Source: Pseudomonas borbori
GTDB taxonomy: Bacteria; Pseudomonadota; Gammaproteobacteria; Pseudomonadales; Pseudomonadaceae
Length of the DNA: 64,000 nucleotides
Assembly: GCF_900115555.1 (NCBI RefSeq)
Contig: NZ_FOWX01000021.1
Location: 27,699 to 91,698 of the forward strand
Direction: 5' to 3'
The position numbers and the translations under genes are program-made. Below, one piece after another: positions 1-9,728 of this stretch (position 1 is the stretch's first letter; each line of letters starts with the position of its first letter). The notes below the pieces were generated by a model. It made no database searches. It was not told where the DNA came from and saw nothing but the letters and a program-made list of their open reading frames with translations.

Positions 1-658
1 CTATGGCGTCCGCTTCGATCAGGCTCTGCACCATGCCTTCGCGCGGCATGGTCACTTGCAGGCTGGCTACGTTGACCAGGCCCGACTCGGCGTGGGTGAC
101 GAAGTAGATGCCGTAGACCGACTTGAAGATAAAGCCGAAGGCGGCCAGGCCGACCAGGAAAATCGCCAGGCTGAAGGTCACGGCCTTGAGCCGGCCGAAC
201 AGGCCCATGGCGGAGCCGCCCGCGCCGTTCTTGCGCGCCTTGGTGAAGTTTTCCCGCTGCAGGGTGCTCAGCAGGTCGCCGGCGCTGACCAGTTCGCCGC
301 CGAGGAAGGCGCTGATCAGGTAGCGCAGGGTGGCCTGCTCGCGTGGCTTGAGGTTATGGAACTGGCAGCCGACGCGGCCGTTGTCGGCATTCACCGAGCG
401 CACCTGGAACTCGATATCGACGCCCAGGTCGAGGCTGTCCAGCTTGAACTGCAAGCGGCCCCTATGGAAGTCGCCGACCTGCACCGGCACCTTGCCGGCG
501 CTGAAGCAGAAACCGCCGGCCGAGATGTCGCCGATCGGCTGGTCGACCCGCTCGCGGTTCTTCGTCAGGTAGCGCAGCACGGCCGGGATCTTGACCCGCG
601 CATGTTGCCGCTGGGCTTCCGATTCATGGACCACATTGACGTTGACGGCTGTATTCAT
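1..658 (-). CDS. alg44: Alginate biosynthesis protein Alg44 (N-terminal part; runs off the window)
   Basis: Inner-membrane c-di-GMP receptor that activates alginate polymerisation together with Alg8. The visible 219 residues begin MNTAVNVNVVHESEAQRQHARV. A PilZ domain follows, with the c-di-GMP-binding RxxxR-type region (QHARVKIPAVLRY, then ISAGGF) in roughly residues 15-120. One transmembrane segment lies near residue 165-185 (KAVTFSLAIFLVGLAAFGFIF), followed by the start of a periplasmic membrane-fusion-like region. The C-terminus is outside the window. It starts 31 nt after the alg8 stop, so it is co-transcribed with algD-alg8, as in the standard Pseudomonas alginate operon. Only the partial sequence limits certainty. 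Confidence 0.93.
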   Translation of the reverse strand, partial: MNTAVNVNVVHESEAQRQHARVKIPAVLRYLTKNRERVDQPIGDISAGGFCFSAGKVPVQVGDFHRGRLQFKLDSLDLGVDIEFQVRSVNADNGRVGCQFHNLKPREQATLRYLISAFLGGELVSAGDLLSTLQRENFTKARKNGAGGSAMGLFGRLKAVTFSLAIFLVGLAAFGFIFKSVYGIYFVTHAESGLVNVASLQVTMPREGMVQSLIEADAI

Positions 659-689
659 GGTTGCAAATTCCTGTTCGAAAAGGGGCCGG

Positions 690-2189
690 TCACACCAGCG
701 CCAGAAGCGTGGCGATAAAGACGCTGGCAGCAGCAAAAGTCATGGAGCGCGAGGACCAGGTGTTGAACCAGCGCTGGAAGCTCAACAAACCGCGATCGAG
801 CTTGGTCGGCTGGCGGGTCCAGGACTGCTGGTCGAGGCGGAAGAACACGTAGATCTTCACCATCGCGCCGACGATCTGGTTGTAAAAGAGGATCACCGGG
901 TAGGCCGGGCCGATGCGGTGGCCACTGATGCTGAGCAGCAGGGTCAACACCAGGCGGGTCAGGCCGATCCACAGCAGGTAGGCGATGAAGATGCCGGGGC
1001 CGTACTTGATGCTGGCGATGATCGCCACGCTCAGGCCGAGCAGGCTGGTCCACATCGACACGCGCTGGTCGAACAGCACCACGCTGGTGAACCAGCCGAG
1101 GCGGCGGGTGCCCAGGCGCAGGGCGCGGGCGTTCTGCCGCAGGTTGTTGCCGTACCAGCGGAACATCAGCTTGCGGCTGGCCTTGATGAAGCTCTTCTCC
1201 GGCGGATGCTCGACCGTGTTGATCGCCGCATCCGGCACGTAGAAGGTGTCGTAGCCCAGGCTCATCAGGCTGTACCAGCTCGACTTGTCGTCGCCGGTGA
1301 GGAACTGGAAACGGCCCAGGCGCCAATGCTCGAGGTGATCGCTTTCCACGTCGGCGATGAACGCGGGGTTAGTGACCACTTCGGCGCGAAACACCGACAT
1401 GCGTCCGGTCATGGTCAGCACCCGCTTGCTCAGGGCCATCGAGCACATGTTGAGGTGGCGCTGGGCGAAGCGCAGCTTGTGCCACTCGCTCATGATGTAG
1501 CCGCCGCGCACCTCGCAGAACTCGTTGGTGGTCAGGCCGCCGACATTCGGCAACAGCTTGAACCAGGGCACGGTCTTGCGCACCACGCCCTCGCCGAGCA
1601 CGGTGTCGCCATCGATCACCGCGACCACTGCGTTTTCATCCGGCATCTGCCGGGAAATGGCGCGAAAGCCGTAGGCCAGGCCGTCGCGCTTGCCGGTGCC
1701 GGGGATGCGCACGAAGTCCAGCTTGACCTGCTCCGGCGGGTTCATCCGGGTCCAGAGGTTTTTCACCAGCAGTTCATCGGACAGCTCGACGATGGAACAC
1801 ACCAGGGTGGTCGGGTAACCGCAGTCGATCGCCTCGCGAATCACCGAGCGGTACACCTGGGCGGTGGTCAAGGCGTCGATGCGAAAGCTGGTGACCAGCA
1901 GAAACACCTGAGAAGGGTCGGCGTCCTTGCCGAATTTTTGCAGCTTGCGCTGGTAATAGGGGTACACCACATAGAGAAACAGGATGCCGCGCACGAAGTG
2001 CACCGCGCCCATGGAATAACGCCAGATGCCCACTGCGCCGATCAACAGCAGGTAGTCGCGCGACTCGGGGTCGAACACGCTCCTGGGCAGCGCCAGCGCG
2101 AGCAACATCAGCAGTGATAGGTAGAACAGCCAACCCGCGGCTTCGAGGAGCGCGGTTCTCAGCGTGTTTGTGTGCATATGCGTATCCAT
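690..2189 (-). CDS. alg8: Alginate polymerase glycosyltransferase Alg8
   Basis: Family-2 glycosyltransferase of the inner membrane that polymerises mannuronate from GDP-mannuronic acid, working with Alg44. N-terminal membrane segments ([19 protein letters not shown] and the next) precede a cytosolic GT-A domain with DGDTV as the DxD-type site, then several C-terminal membrane helices. The start is uncertain. ATG at 2189 gives 499 aa (MDTHMHTN...), and ATG at 2177 gives 495 aa, close to the usual 494 aa. Neither has a strong Shine-Dalgarno. It lies between algD (78 nt upstream) and alg44, the canonical order. Confidence 0.93.
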   Translation of the reverse strand: MDTHMHTNTLRTALLEAAGWLFYLSLLMLLALALPRSVFDPESRDYLLLIGAVGIWRYSMGAVHFVRGILFLYVVYPYYQRKLQKFGKDADPSQVFLLVTSFRIDALTTAQVYRSVIREAIDCGYPTTLVCSIVELSDELLVKNLWTRMNPPEQVKLDFVRIPGTGKRDGLAYGFRAISRQMPDENAVVAVIDGDTVLGEGVVRKTVPWFKLLPNVGGLTTNEFCEVRGGYIMSEWHKLRFAQRHLNMCSMALSKRVLTMTGRMSVFRAEVVTNPAFIADVESDHLEHWRLGRFQFLTGDDKSSWYSLMSLGYDTFYVPDAAINTVEHPPEKSFIKASRKLMFRWYGNNLRQNARALRLGTRRLGWFTSVVLFDQRVSMWTSLLGLSVAIIASIKYGPGIFIAYLLWIGLTRLVLTLLLSISGHRIGPAYPVILFYNQIVGAMVKIYVFFRLDQQSWTRQPTKLDRGLLSFQRWFNTWSSRSMTFAAASVFIATLLALV

Positions 2190-2267
2190 CGTGTGCGCCG
2201 GCCGAACCTCGGGCGAGGGTGCTGCTCGCGCGCCCAAGGTTCGGCCCAACTGGCTGCTAGGCCGGGG

Positions 2268-3578
2268 TTACCAGCAGATGCCTTCGGAGCCTGCGCGTGA
2301 GGCGGTGGGCATGAAGCCGACCAGGTCGACCACGTGCTTGCCGTCGAGGGCCTGTTGCGCCAGGGGTGCGAAGCGCTCATCGGCATTGCCGAGGACGATG
2401 ATCTCGGCGTTATCGACTACCGCATCGAAGTCGCTGTTGAGCAGCGAGGAGACATGCGGAATCTTCGATTCGATGTAGTCCTTGTTGGCGCCATAGACGC
2501 GGGCATATTCGACGTTGCTGTCGTAGATGCTCAGCTCGAAGCCCTTGCCGATCAGCATCTCGGCCAGCTCCACCAGCGGGCTCTCGCGCAGGTCGTCGGT
2601 GCCGGACTTGAAGCTCAGACCGAGCAGGGCGACCTTGCGCTTGTCATAGCTGGCGATGATGTCGAAAGCGTTCTGCACCTGGACCCCGTTGCTGCGCATC
2701 AACGAACCGATCAGTGGCGCTTCGACGTCCAGGCTGCCGGCGCGGTAGGACAGGGCGCGCACGTCTTTCGGCAGGCAGGAACCACCGAAGGCGAAGCCGG
2801 GCTTCATGTAGTACTTGGACAGGTTGAGCTTGTGATCCTGGCAGATCACCTCCATCACCTCGCGGCCGTCGACCCCCACCGCCTTGGCGATGTTGCCGAT
2901 CTCGTTGGCGAAGGTGACCTTGGCGGCATGCCAGACGTTGCAGGTGTACTTGATCATCTCGGCGACATCGATGTCCTTGCGGATAATCGGCGCGTCGAGT
3001 TCGCGGTAGATGCTTTCCAGCAGGTCGCCGGAGGCACTGTCCAGCTCGCCGATCACGGTCATCGGCGGGAAGTCGTAGTCCTTGATCGCGGTGCTTTCGC
3101 GGAGGAACTCGGGGTTCACCGCCACGCCGAAATCGATCCCGGCCTTCTTCCCGGAGCAGTCTTCGAGGAGCGGGATCACCACGTTTTTCACGGTGCCCGG
3201 CAGTACGGTGCTGCGCACTACCACGGTATGCCGTTCGGGCTTGTTGCGCAGGGCGAAGCCGATCTCGCGGCACACCCCTTCGATGTAATTCAGTTCCAGG
3301 TCGCCGTTCTTCTTGCTCGGTGTACCGACGCAGATAAACGAGACCTCGGTATCGCGAATTGCGTCGGCGACATCGGTGGTGCCACGCAGGTGGCCGGAGT
3401 TCAGGCCCTGTTGCAACAACACTTCCAGACCGGGCTCGACTATTGGCGATTTGCCATTGTTGATCAACTCGGTTTTACTGGCCGATATATCGACGCCGAC
3501 CACGTCATGGCCACGGGTCGATAAACAACCGGCACATACGGCGCCCACATAACCCAAACCAAAGATACTGATTCGCAT
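2268..3578 (-). CDS. algD: GDP-mannose 6-dehydrogenase AlgD
   Basis: NAD-dependent four-electron oxidation of GDP-mannose to GDP-mannuronate, the committing step of alginate synthesis, in the cytoplasm. At 436 aa it has the standard length. It shows an N-terminal Rossmann fold (FGLGYVGAVCAGCL), the helical dimerisation region with NPEFLRES, and the catalytic cysteine in GGSCLPKD near residue 268, followed by the C-terminal UDP-binding-type domain (GLSFKSGTDDLRESP). The start has a GAGG ribosome site just upstream. First gene of the operon, behind a leader of about 350 nt and a sigma-22-type promoter. Confidence 0.98.
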   Translation of the reverse strand: MRISIFGLGYVGAVCAGCLSTRGHDVVGVDISASKTELINNGKSPIVEPGLEVLLQQGLNSGHLRGTTDVADAIRDTEVSFICVGTPSKKNGDLELNYIEGVCREIGFALRNKPERHTVVVRSTVLPGTVKNVVIPLLEDCSGKKAGIDFGVAVNPEFLRESTAIKDYDFPPMTVIGELDSASGDLLESIYRELDAPIIRKDIDVAEMIKYTCNVWHAAKVTFANEIGNIAKAVGVDGREVMEVICQDHKLNLSKYYMKPGFAFGGSCLPKDVRALSYRAGSLDVEAPLIGSLMRSNGVQVQNAFDIIASYDKRKVALLGLSFKSGTDDLRESPLVELAEMLIGKGFELSIYDSNVEYARVYGANKDYIESKIPHVSSLLNSDFDAVVDNAEIIVLGNADERFAPLAQQALDGKHVVDLVGFMPTASRAGSEGICW

Positions 3579-3932
3579 CGTATTACCTCGTCCATTTTAG
3601 TTCGCAATTTAATAGTGGCTTATTGACCACCGTCGTTCATTCAACTCAGGTCGACAGGGCTGCTTGATTAATTCGGGCATGAGCAATGCCCGGCATCCGC
3701 AAGAGGAGGCCTGAGCTGGGCTTGTAATATGAAACGTGCCCTGTTGAACTGCTGAGCTGCTGGCCCGGAAGGCTCTGGCTCTTGGTTTATTAGTAAGTCA
3801 TCTGATCGGCGAAAGTTCTCCTCTGAGCGCACGGCAACTTTTCTTCAGATAAAGTCCGTCCGCGGACATTGGTCCGGGATTAAAGGCAGTTTTGGTTCAT
3901 GCGAAGTTGCATGAAGAAGTCTGTTACGTCCC

Positions 3933-3961
3933 TAAGAGTCTGCGCTTTTTCCTATAGTTCC
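3933..3961 (-). promoter_or_regulatory. algD promoter, AlgU/AlgT (sigma-22) type
   Basis: On the minus strand GGAACTA (3961-3955) is followed after 17 nt by TCTTA (3937-3933). This matches the extracytoplasmic-function promoter pattern GAACTT-N16/17-TCtgA, and has the same spacing as the known P. aeruginosa algD promoter. Transcription would start near 3926, leaving a leader of about 350 nt, close to the long leader known for algD. Assignment is by pattern and position. Confidence 0.75.
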
Positions 3962-3963
3962 TA

Positions 3964-3972
3964 CCGTTCGTC
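3964..3972 (+). promoter_or_regulatory. Candidate AlgR binding site
   Basis: CCGTTCGTC is an exact match to the AlgR core consensus. It lies 2 nt upstream of the -35 of the algD promoter, in the reverse orientation relative to transcription, like the promoter-proximal AlgR site of P. aeruginosa algD. I did not find exact copies further upstream. The rest of 3973-4199 is A+T-rich and carries no gene. Confidence 0.6.
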
Positions 3973-4199
3973 CCCCTTTTGTGAATTATCAGGGCTGTTA
4001 ATATAGTGGCCACTAGTTGCATATTGATGGCCGTTTACGATTGTCGGTTTGTTGATGTGCGTGCGGTGTGCGGAGAACTCGGAAAGTTCAATGTGGCGGG
4101 GGTTGATTAATTAATCAGGTTGTTTGTGGCAGTCATTGATTGCCGATGGCGGGGGGCAAACGGGCCGGCGGGCGGCCCTTGGCGGGAGAGGAGGCGGGA

Positions 4200-4979
4200 T
4201 CAGTCTTGTGGCAGGTCGCGCAAAAATACCAGTTTGTTCAAGGTGGACTGTTCGGCCGAATAGACATAACCCTGATCATTAAAGTCCTTTAGTTGTTCAG
4301 GGTTATTCAGGCGTTGTTTGATCACATGGCGTGCCATCAGGCCACGAGCCTTCTTGGCGTAGAAACTGATGATCTTGTACTGACCGTTTTTCAGGTCCTT
4401 GAATTCGGTGTCGATGATCCGTGCATTCAGGGCCTTGCGTTTCACCGCGCTGAAGTACTCGTTGGAGGCCAGGTTGAGCAGTACCTCGTCGCCCTGGGCG
4501 GCCAGCGCCTCATTCAGCCAGCCACTGATGCGCTCGCCCCAGAAGTCGTAGAGGTTGTTGCCGCGCGGGTTGACCAGCTTGGTGCCCATTTCCAGGCGGT
4601 AGGGCTGCATCAGGTCCAGTGGCCGCAGCACGCCATAGAGACCGGAGAGCATGCGCAGGTGGTTCTGGGCGAAGTCGAAGTCGTCCTCGTCGAAGTCTTC
4701 GGCGTTGAGCCCGGTGTAGACATCGCCCTTGAACGCCAGCAGTGCCTGCTTGGCGTTTGCCGGGGTGAAGGTCCTGGTCCAGCTGGCAAAGCGTGCGGCA
4801 TTCAGGCCGGCGAGCTTGTCCGACAGGTGCATCAGCTCGGCAATCTGCATGGGCGTGAAGTCGCGCAGTTGGGCGATCAGGTCCTGGGCATGCTCGAGGT
4901 GTTCGGGTTGGGTATAGCGCTGGGTCACCGGCGGGGTCTGGTAATCGAGGGTCTTGGCCGGGGAAATCACCATCAGCAT
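4200..4979 (-). CDS. yaaA: Peroxide stress protein YaaA (UPF0246)
   Basis: DNA-binding protein that limits free intracellular iron and so protects from peroxide damage in E. coli. The 259-residue product starts [13 protein letters not shown], the family signature, and contains the conserved blocks [32 protein letters not shown] and [15 protein letters not shown]. Length and start are normal, with an AGGAG site ahead of the ATG. Single gene, divergent from the CDF transporter. No local regulator site recognised. Confidence 0.95.
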   Translation of the reverse strand: MLMVISPAKTLDYQTPPVTQRYTQPEHLEHAQDLIAQLRDFTPMQIAELMHLSDKLAGLNAARFASWTRTFTPANAKQALLAFKGDVYTGLNAEDFDEDDFDFAQNHLRMLSGLYGVLRPLDLMQPYRLEMGTKLVNPRGNNLYDFWGERISGWLNEALAAQGDEVLLNLASNEYFSAVKRKALNARIIDTEFKDLKNGQYKIISFYAKKARGLMARHVIKQRLNNPEQLKDFNDQGYVYSAEQSTLNKLVFLRDLPQD

Positions 4980-5182
4980 AGGGTCTGCTCCTGAAAGTCT
5001 TGGTCGCGATTCTAGAAGCTGAGGGCGGTCAAGACTAGCGACGATGGCGCCACTGGCGTAATCCGGATAGGCCTTGGCGCAAGCCGCGCCGGCGGCGTTG
5101 CGCCAAGGCCAAGCGCTGCGCTTGACCTGGGGGCCGTCACGGGGTTGTAGTTGGCCCAGGTCAAATCCTCCAGGGAGCCACC

Positions 5183-6172
5183 ATGACCGCCTGCAATCAC
5201 TCGCGCTGGGAGCCTTCCCACGATTACCGCCCGCTGGAAACCCGCAGCGAACGCCAGGCCTGGCTGGTGACCGCGCTGACCGGGGCGACCATGCTGGTGG
5301 AAATCGCCGCCGGCTATGCCTTCAACTCCATGGCCCTGCTCGCCGATGGCTGGCACATGGCTTCGCACATGCTCGCCATCGGCCTGACGGCCCTGGCCTA
5401 TCTGCTGGCGCGGCGTTACGCCGATGATCCGCGTTTCGCCTTCGGCACCTGGAAGATCGAGGTGCTGGCCGGCTTCGCCAGTTCGCTGCTGTTGCTGGTG
5501 GTGGTGGCGATGCTGGCGTTCGAGTCGTTGTGGCGATTGTGGCAGCCGCAGCTGATCGCCTTCGAGGTGGCGCTGTGGGTGGCGGTGGTCGGCCTGCTGG
5601 TCAACCTGCTGTCGGCCTGGCTGCTGCGCGACCAGCATGAACATGAGCACGGTCATGCTCATGGCGATCACGATCACGATCACGATCACGATCACGATCA
5701 CGATCACGATCACGATCACGTCGCGCCGGCGAGGGCGCGCGACCTCAATCGGCATGCCGCCTTTATCCATGTGCTGGCCGATGCGCTGACCTCGGTGGCG
5801 GCGATCGTTGCACTGCTGGGCGGCTGGTTGTTCGGCTGGAACTGGCTCGATCCGCTGATGGGCGTGCTCGGCGCCGCGATCATCGCGCTATGGGCCAGGG
5901 GCTTGCTGGTCGAGACCGCCAAGGTGCTGCTCGATCGGGAGATGGACAGCCCCGTTGTGCTGCGCGTGCGCAGTGCCCTGGCCCAGGAAGCGGACACCGA
6001 ACTGGCGGATCTGCACCTGTGGCGGGTCGGTCGCGCGCAGTACGCCTGCATCGTCAGCGTGGTGACCCATGGTGACATCTCGGCGGATCGCTACAAGGAC
6101 CGGTTGGCGGGGATTGGCGAGTTGGTGCATGTCACGGTCGAGGTCAATCGTTGTGTCGACAACGAGGCGTGA
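5183..6172 (+). CDS. Cation diffusion facilitator metal exporter (DmeF-like) with His/Asp-rich loop
   Basis: Inner-membrane proton-driven exporter of divalent metals. Six membrane helices are visible. Helix II carries ADGWHMASH and helix [10 protein letters not shown], the paired HxxxD/DxxxH transport-site motifs of CDF proteins. The cytosolic loop between helices IV and V (residues about 150-180) is a His-Gly/His-Asp run ending in nine HD dipeptides, the metal-sensing loop. A short cytosolic domain follows ([12 protein letters not shown]). GGGAG precedes the ATG. The N-terminus ([12 protein letters not shown]) resembles DmeF-type cobalt/nickel exporters, but substrate cannot be settled from sequence. 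No DmeR-like repressor is adjacent. Confidence 0.9.
   Translation: MTACNHSRWEPSHDYRPLETRSERQAWLVTALTGATMLVEIAAGYAFNSMALLADGWHMASHMLAIGLTALAYLLARRYADDPRFAFGTWKIEVLAGFASSLLLLVVVAMLAFESLWRLWQPQLIAFEVALWVAVVGLLVNLLSAWLLRDQHEHEHGHAHGDHDHDHDHDHDHDHDHDHVAPARARDLNRHAAFIHVLADALTSVAAIVALLGGWLFGWNWLDPLMGVLGAAIIALWARGLLVETAKVLLDREMDSPVVLRVRSALAQEADTELADLHLWRVGRAQYACIVSVVTHGDISADRYKDRLAGIGELVHVTVEVNRCVDNEA
5665..5718 (+). repeat. Hexanucleotide tandem repeat (9 x CGATCA) inside the CDF gene
   Basis: Nine perfect copies of a 6-bp unit encode alternating Asp-His in the metal-binding loop. Because the unit is a multiple of three, gain or loss of copies stays in frame. Confidence 0.95.
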
Positions 6173-6485
6173 CGCCGCTACCGAGGCGGGATTATTTTCG
6201 GCGCGAGCGCGGGTAGGACTTCTGACTTTAACGGCGTCGTTGCGGGTCGCCAAGCGCTATTCGTCGAGGCGACGAATAAACCTAAAAAAACTGAAAAAAC
6301 CTTTCGCCTGTCATGATTTTTGGAGTATCTAAAAGACAGACCGCCGAACCCTGCAGACAGGTGGCGACCCTTGGCCTTCACCTTGCTTGCACCTGCTCAG
6401 CCCCCGTCTGAGAGGTCGGCGGTCCCCGCGGCGGAGCGCTGCTCAGGCATTCCGTCGCTTGGCTCCTATAAGAAGGTGACCGAGT
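6173..6485. other. Intergenic region, no gene seen
   Basis: About 310 bp between the CDF gene and the PhoH-like gene. It contains an A-rich stretch (6283-6300) and G+C-rich sequence, with no convincing ORF, RNA or operator. Confidence 0.5.
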
Positions 6486-7877
6486 ATGGATGACCACGGA
6501 AGCTTCAAGCCCACCGCTCCAACCCTCTACGCCCTCGACACCAATGTGTTGATCCACGATCCCAACGCGTTGCTGAATTTCCAGGAACACCACGTCGCCA
6601 TCCCGATGACCGTTCTGGAGGAGTTGGACAAGCTGAAAACCGGCAAGCAAGGCGTCGCCGCCGAGTGTCGGCAGGCCATTCGCTTGATCGACAAGATTTT
6701 GGGGAGCGCCACGCCCGAGGAAGTGGAGCATGGCGTCGCGATCCAGCGCGAGAAGAGCGGGCCTTGTGGTTTTCTCTCGATTCTCATGACTAAAAGTGCC
6801 TCGCCCATTACCTGGCTGCCGGAGGATCTCAACGACAACAAGATCATTAACCAGCTGGTCGAGCTGAAAGCCCGGCGCCCGGACATGGCCGTGGTGCTGG
6901 TGACCAAGGACATCAACATGCGCCTGAAGGCGCGCGCCTGCGGGATCGACTCGGAGGACTACCACACCGACCAGTTGGTCGACGATGTGTCGCTGCTGTC
7001 CAAGGGTTATCACAGCATGAGCGGTTCCTTCTGGGATCGGGTGAGCAAGGTCGAGACCCGTCAGGATCACGGCCGCACCTGGCACCGGGTGCAACTGATC
7101 GACAACCTGCCGGCGGTCCACATCAACGAGTTCATCATCGACGAGCAGGGCTTCGTCGGCTGGATAAAAGGCATCCAGAGCGATGAATTGCTGATCCTCG
7201 ATCTGCACCAGGAACCTTTGCTGCATCAGGAAGCCTGGGGGCTGCGGCCGCGCGATATCCACCAGGCGCTGGCGCTGTTTGCCTTGCTCGATCCGGACAT
7301 CCACCTGGTCAACCTGTCCGGCGCCGCCGGTTCGGGCAAGACCATCCTGGCCCTGGCCGCGGCCATCGAGCAGACCATGGTCAGCAAGCGTTATCGGCGC
7401 ATCATCGCCACCCGCAGCGTACAGGGCCTGGATCAGGAGATCGGCTTCCTGCCCGGCACCGAGGCGGAGAAGATGGAGCCCTGGCTCGGCGCCATCACCG
7501 ACAACCTCGAAGCCCTGCACATGGACGACGAGAACACCCACGGCAGCGTCGACTACATCCTGCAGAAGGTGCCGCTGCAGTTCAAATCGCTCAACTACAT
7601 CCGCGGACGCAGCTTCCAGCAGAGCCTGATCCTCATCGACGAGTGCCAGAACCTCACCCCGCACCAGATGAAGACCATCATCACCCGCGCCGGCACCGGC
7701 TCCAAGGTGGTCTGTCTGGGTAACCTGGCGCAGATCGATACGCCCTACCTGTCGGCGCCCAGTTCGGGCCTGACCTACCTCACCGAGCGCTTCAAGGACT
7801 TCGAGCATGGCGTGCACATCACCCTGCAAGGGGTGCCGCGTTCGATCCTGGCGGAATTTGCCGAAACCCATATGTAG
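6486..7877 (+). CDS. PIN domain-PhoH ATPase (PhoH2-type RNA helicase/ribonuclease)
   Basis: Cytosolic protein in which an N-terminal PIN-type RNase domain (residues about 15-145, with ALDTNVLIHDP and VTKDINMRLKA acidic positions) is fused to a PhoH ATPase domain. Walker A is GAAGSGKT near residue 281 and Walker B is LILIDECQN near 380. PhoH2 proteins unwind and cleave RNA in vitro. At 463 aa it is typical for the Pseudomonas protein. An AAGG site lies about 10 nt ahead of the ATG. It stands alone upstream of moaCDE. Confidence 0.93.
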   Translation: MDDHGSFKPTAPTLYALDTNVLIHDPNALLNFQEHHVAIPMTVLEELDKLKTGKQGVAAECRQAIRLIDKILGSATPEEVEHGVAIQREKSGPCGFLSILMTKSASPITWLPEDLNDNKIINQLVELKARRPDMAVVLVTKDINMRLKARACGIDSEDYHTDQLVDDVSLLSKGYHSMSGSFWDRVSKVETRQDHGRTWHRVQLIDNLPAVHINEFIIDEQGFVGWIKGIQSDELLILDLHQEPLLHQEAWGLRPRDIHQALALFALLDPDIHLVNLSGAAGSGKTILALAAAIEQTMVSKRYRRIIATRSVQGLDQEIGFLPGTEAEKMEPWLGAITDNLEALHMDDENTHGSVDYILQKVPLQFKSLNYIRGRSFQQSLILIDECQNLTPHQMKTIITRAGTGSKVVCLGNLAQIDTPYLSAPSSGLTYLTERFKDFEHGVHITLQGVPRSILAEFAETHM

Positions 7878-8007
7878 GAGGCGGTGAGCGGCAAGCTGCA
7901 AGCCATAAGCTGCGAGTTGAACGCGCAGCAGCCCGGCTTGCAGCTTGCCGCTGCCATATCGTGACTGCTGGGTTTACAATCGGCCGATCCCTGCCTGGAG
8001 TAAACCC

Positions 8008-8499
8008 GTGCTAACCCATCTCGATTCCCAAGGTCACGCCACCATGGTCGATGTCAGCGATAAAGCGCTGACCGTTCGTGAGGCCGTGGCCCAAGCCCTG
8101 GTGCGCATGCGCCCGCAGACCCTGCAGATGATCGTCGACGGCGCCCACCCCAAGGGCGATGTGTTCGCTGTGGCGCGTATCGCCGGCATCCAGGCCGCGA
8201 AGAAGACCGCCGACCTGATCCCGCTCTGTCATTCGTTGATGTTGAGCAGCGTCAAGGTCGAATTGCTCGCCCATGGCGATGATGCCGTGCAGATCACCGC
8301 GCGCTGCAAGCTGAGCGGGCAGACCGGGGTGGAAATGGAAGCCCTGACCGCCGCCAGCGTCGCCGCCCTGACCATCTACGACATGTGCAAGGCGGTGGAC
8401 CGCGGCATGGTCATCGAAAGCGTGCACCTGCTGGAGAAGCTGGGCGGCAAGAGTGGTCACTACAAGCTGCTAGAGCCCAATAAAGAGGACGAGCAATGA
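8008..8499 (+). CDS. moaC: Cyclic pyranopterin monophosphate synthase MoaC
   Basis: Converts the MoaA product to cyclic pyranopterin monophosphate in molybdenum-cofactor synthesis. GTG start at 8008, preceded by GGAG 7 nt away, gives 163 aa beginning [16 protein letters not shown], as in other Pseudomonas. The family motifs [41 protein letters not shown] and [11 protein letters not shown] are all present. First gene of moaC-moaD-moaE; the moaD start overlaps its stop (ATGA). Confidence 0.96.
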   Translation: MLTHLDSQGHATMVDVSDKALTVREAVAQALVRMRPQTLQMIVDGAHPKGDVFAVARIAGIQAAKKTADLIPLCHSLMLSSVKVELLAHGDDAVQITARCKLSGQTGVEMEALTAASVAALTIYDMCKAVDRGMVIESVHLLEKLGGKSGHYKLLEPNKEDEQ

Positions 8500-8744
8500 T
8501 TCATGTGCAGTATTTTGCCCGTTACCGCGAGGCCCTGGGCCTGGACGGCGAGCAACTGAGCGATACCCAGGAGTTCGCGACCCTCGATGACCTGCGCCAG
8601 CACCTGCTGGCCCGCGGCGGCGTATGGCAAGTGCTGGCCGAGCAGAACCTGATGTGCGCACGCAACCAGGAACTGTGCAGCCTCGACGAGCCGTTGGAGG
8701 AGGGCGATGAGGTGGCCTTCTTCCCCACGGTGACCGGCGGTTGA
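8496..8744 (+). CDS. moaD: Molybdopterin synthase sulfur carrier subunit MoaD
   Basis: Small ubiquitin-fold subunit (82 aa) that carries the thiocarboxylate sulfur for molybdopterin synthase. It ends in the essential C-terminal Gly-Gly (PTVTGG). The ATGA overlap with moaC implies translational coupling. Partner MoaE is encoded 47 nt downstream, beyond a short repeat. Confidence 0.96.
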   Translation: MIHVQYFARYREALGLDGEQLSDTQEFATLDDLRQHLLARGGVWQVLAEQNLMCARNQELCSLDEPLEEGDEVAFFPTVTGG

Positions 8745-8747
8745 ATT

Positions 8748-8781
8748 CGTTGTAGTCGCGGCTAAAGCCCCTCCCACAAGA
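8748..8781. repeat. Half REP-type repeat between moaD and moaE
   Basis: TGTAGTCGCGGCTAAAGCCC followed by CTCCCACAAG matches, with a few changes, the right arm of the repeat at 35566-35598. It is a common Pseudomonas extragenic element type. Confidence 0.6.
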
Positions 8782-8791
8782 GAGCATCTGC

Positions 8792-9247
8792 ATGAACATC
8801 CGTGTCCAACTGGAGCCCTTCGATCCGGGCGTCGAAGTCAATGCGCTGCATGCCGCGAACGTGGGTGTCGGCGCGGTGGTCAGCTTTGTCGGCTATGTGC
8901 GCGATTTCAACGAGGGCCGCGAAGTCGGCGGGATGTTTCTCGAGCACTTCCCCGGCATGACCGAGAAATCCCTGGCCAAGATCGCGCTCGAGGCCGGGCA
9001 ACGCTGGCCGCTGCTGAACCTGCAGGTCATTCACCGTATCGGCCGCCTGGAGCCGGGCGAGCCGATCGTCTTCGTCGGCACTACCAGCGCCCACCGCGAG
9101 GCGGCGTTCGAGGCCTGCGCCTTCGTCATGGACTACCTGAAGACCCGCGCGCCCTTCTGGAAGAAGGAAGACACGGCCGAAGGCTCCTGCTGGGTCGAAG
9201 GCCGGCAAAGCGACCAGAGCGCCGCCGAGCGCTGGCACAAACCCTAA
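8792..9247 (+). CDS. moaE: Molybdopterin synthase catalytic subunit MoaE
   Basis: Large subunit (151 aa) of molybdopterin synthase that transfers two sulfurs from MoaD to cyclic pyranopterin monophosphate. Seen are GAVVSFVGYVRDFN, LEHFPGMTEKSL, VHRIGRLEPGE-type sequence, and the catalytic-lysine region MDYLKTRAPFWKKE. Normal length. Third gene of the moa group; a REP half-element sits in the spacer, but direction and order still argue for one unit. Confidence 0.95.
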   Translation: MNIRVQLEPFDPGVEVNALHAANVGVGAVVSFVGYVRDFNEGREVGGMFLEHFPGMTEKSLAKIALEAGQRWPLLNLQVIHRIGRLEPGEPIVFVGTTSAHREAAFEACAFVMDYLKTRAPFWKKEDTAEGSCWVEGRQSDQSAAERWHKP

Positions 9248-9728
9248 GCGCTTGCGCCGCAACGCTTTGTTGCTGCGCCTTGAAGGCGTTTAGCTCCAGT
9301 CATTTGCGCTCGAATCGGGGCGCCATCGCCCGACCGGCGACTGCGCGTAGTCGGTCGACGGGCAAAGCCACTGCCCCTGAGCAGGGAATGTTCGCCGAAA
9401 ACCTGGTGCAGATAGGCAGTGGGGGCACCTTTCTCGGCTGACTACGCCGTCGTCGCGCCGCTGCAAATGCCTTGTCTCCTCGGGACTCCGGGCCAGCCGG
9501 AGCTGGCGGCGCCTATGTCACGCTAAGCCAATGCCGTTGCACACTTTAACCGTCGCAACTGGCCTTCCAGGCTGGGCCGGGCTGCGCAGCCCATAACTGG
9601 AATTTCGTGAAAAAAAACCGGCAGCAGGTCGTCTAGTCGCTGACGGGGCAAGGATGACGCCGGCGTAGCGGGTGGCGAAATCGCCACTGCCATTGAACGG
9701 CTCCAGCGGTTCGCCGCAGTCCGGCCCG
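9248..9728. other. Intergenic region, no gene seen
   Basis: About 480 bp between moaE and the convergent haemoglobin gene. A 74-codon minus-strand ORF (9518-9742) overlaps the haemoglobin end and has no recognisable features. No RNA or operator recognised. Confidence 0.45.

Noticed and set aside
5012..5770. 252-codon minus-strand ORF with a Val-Ile repeat opposite the CDF gene
   Set aside because: The Val-Ile run is only the reverse reading of the CGATCA hexamers; the CDF reading frame has clear transport motifs.
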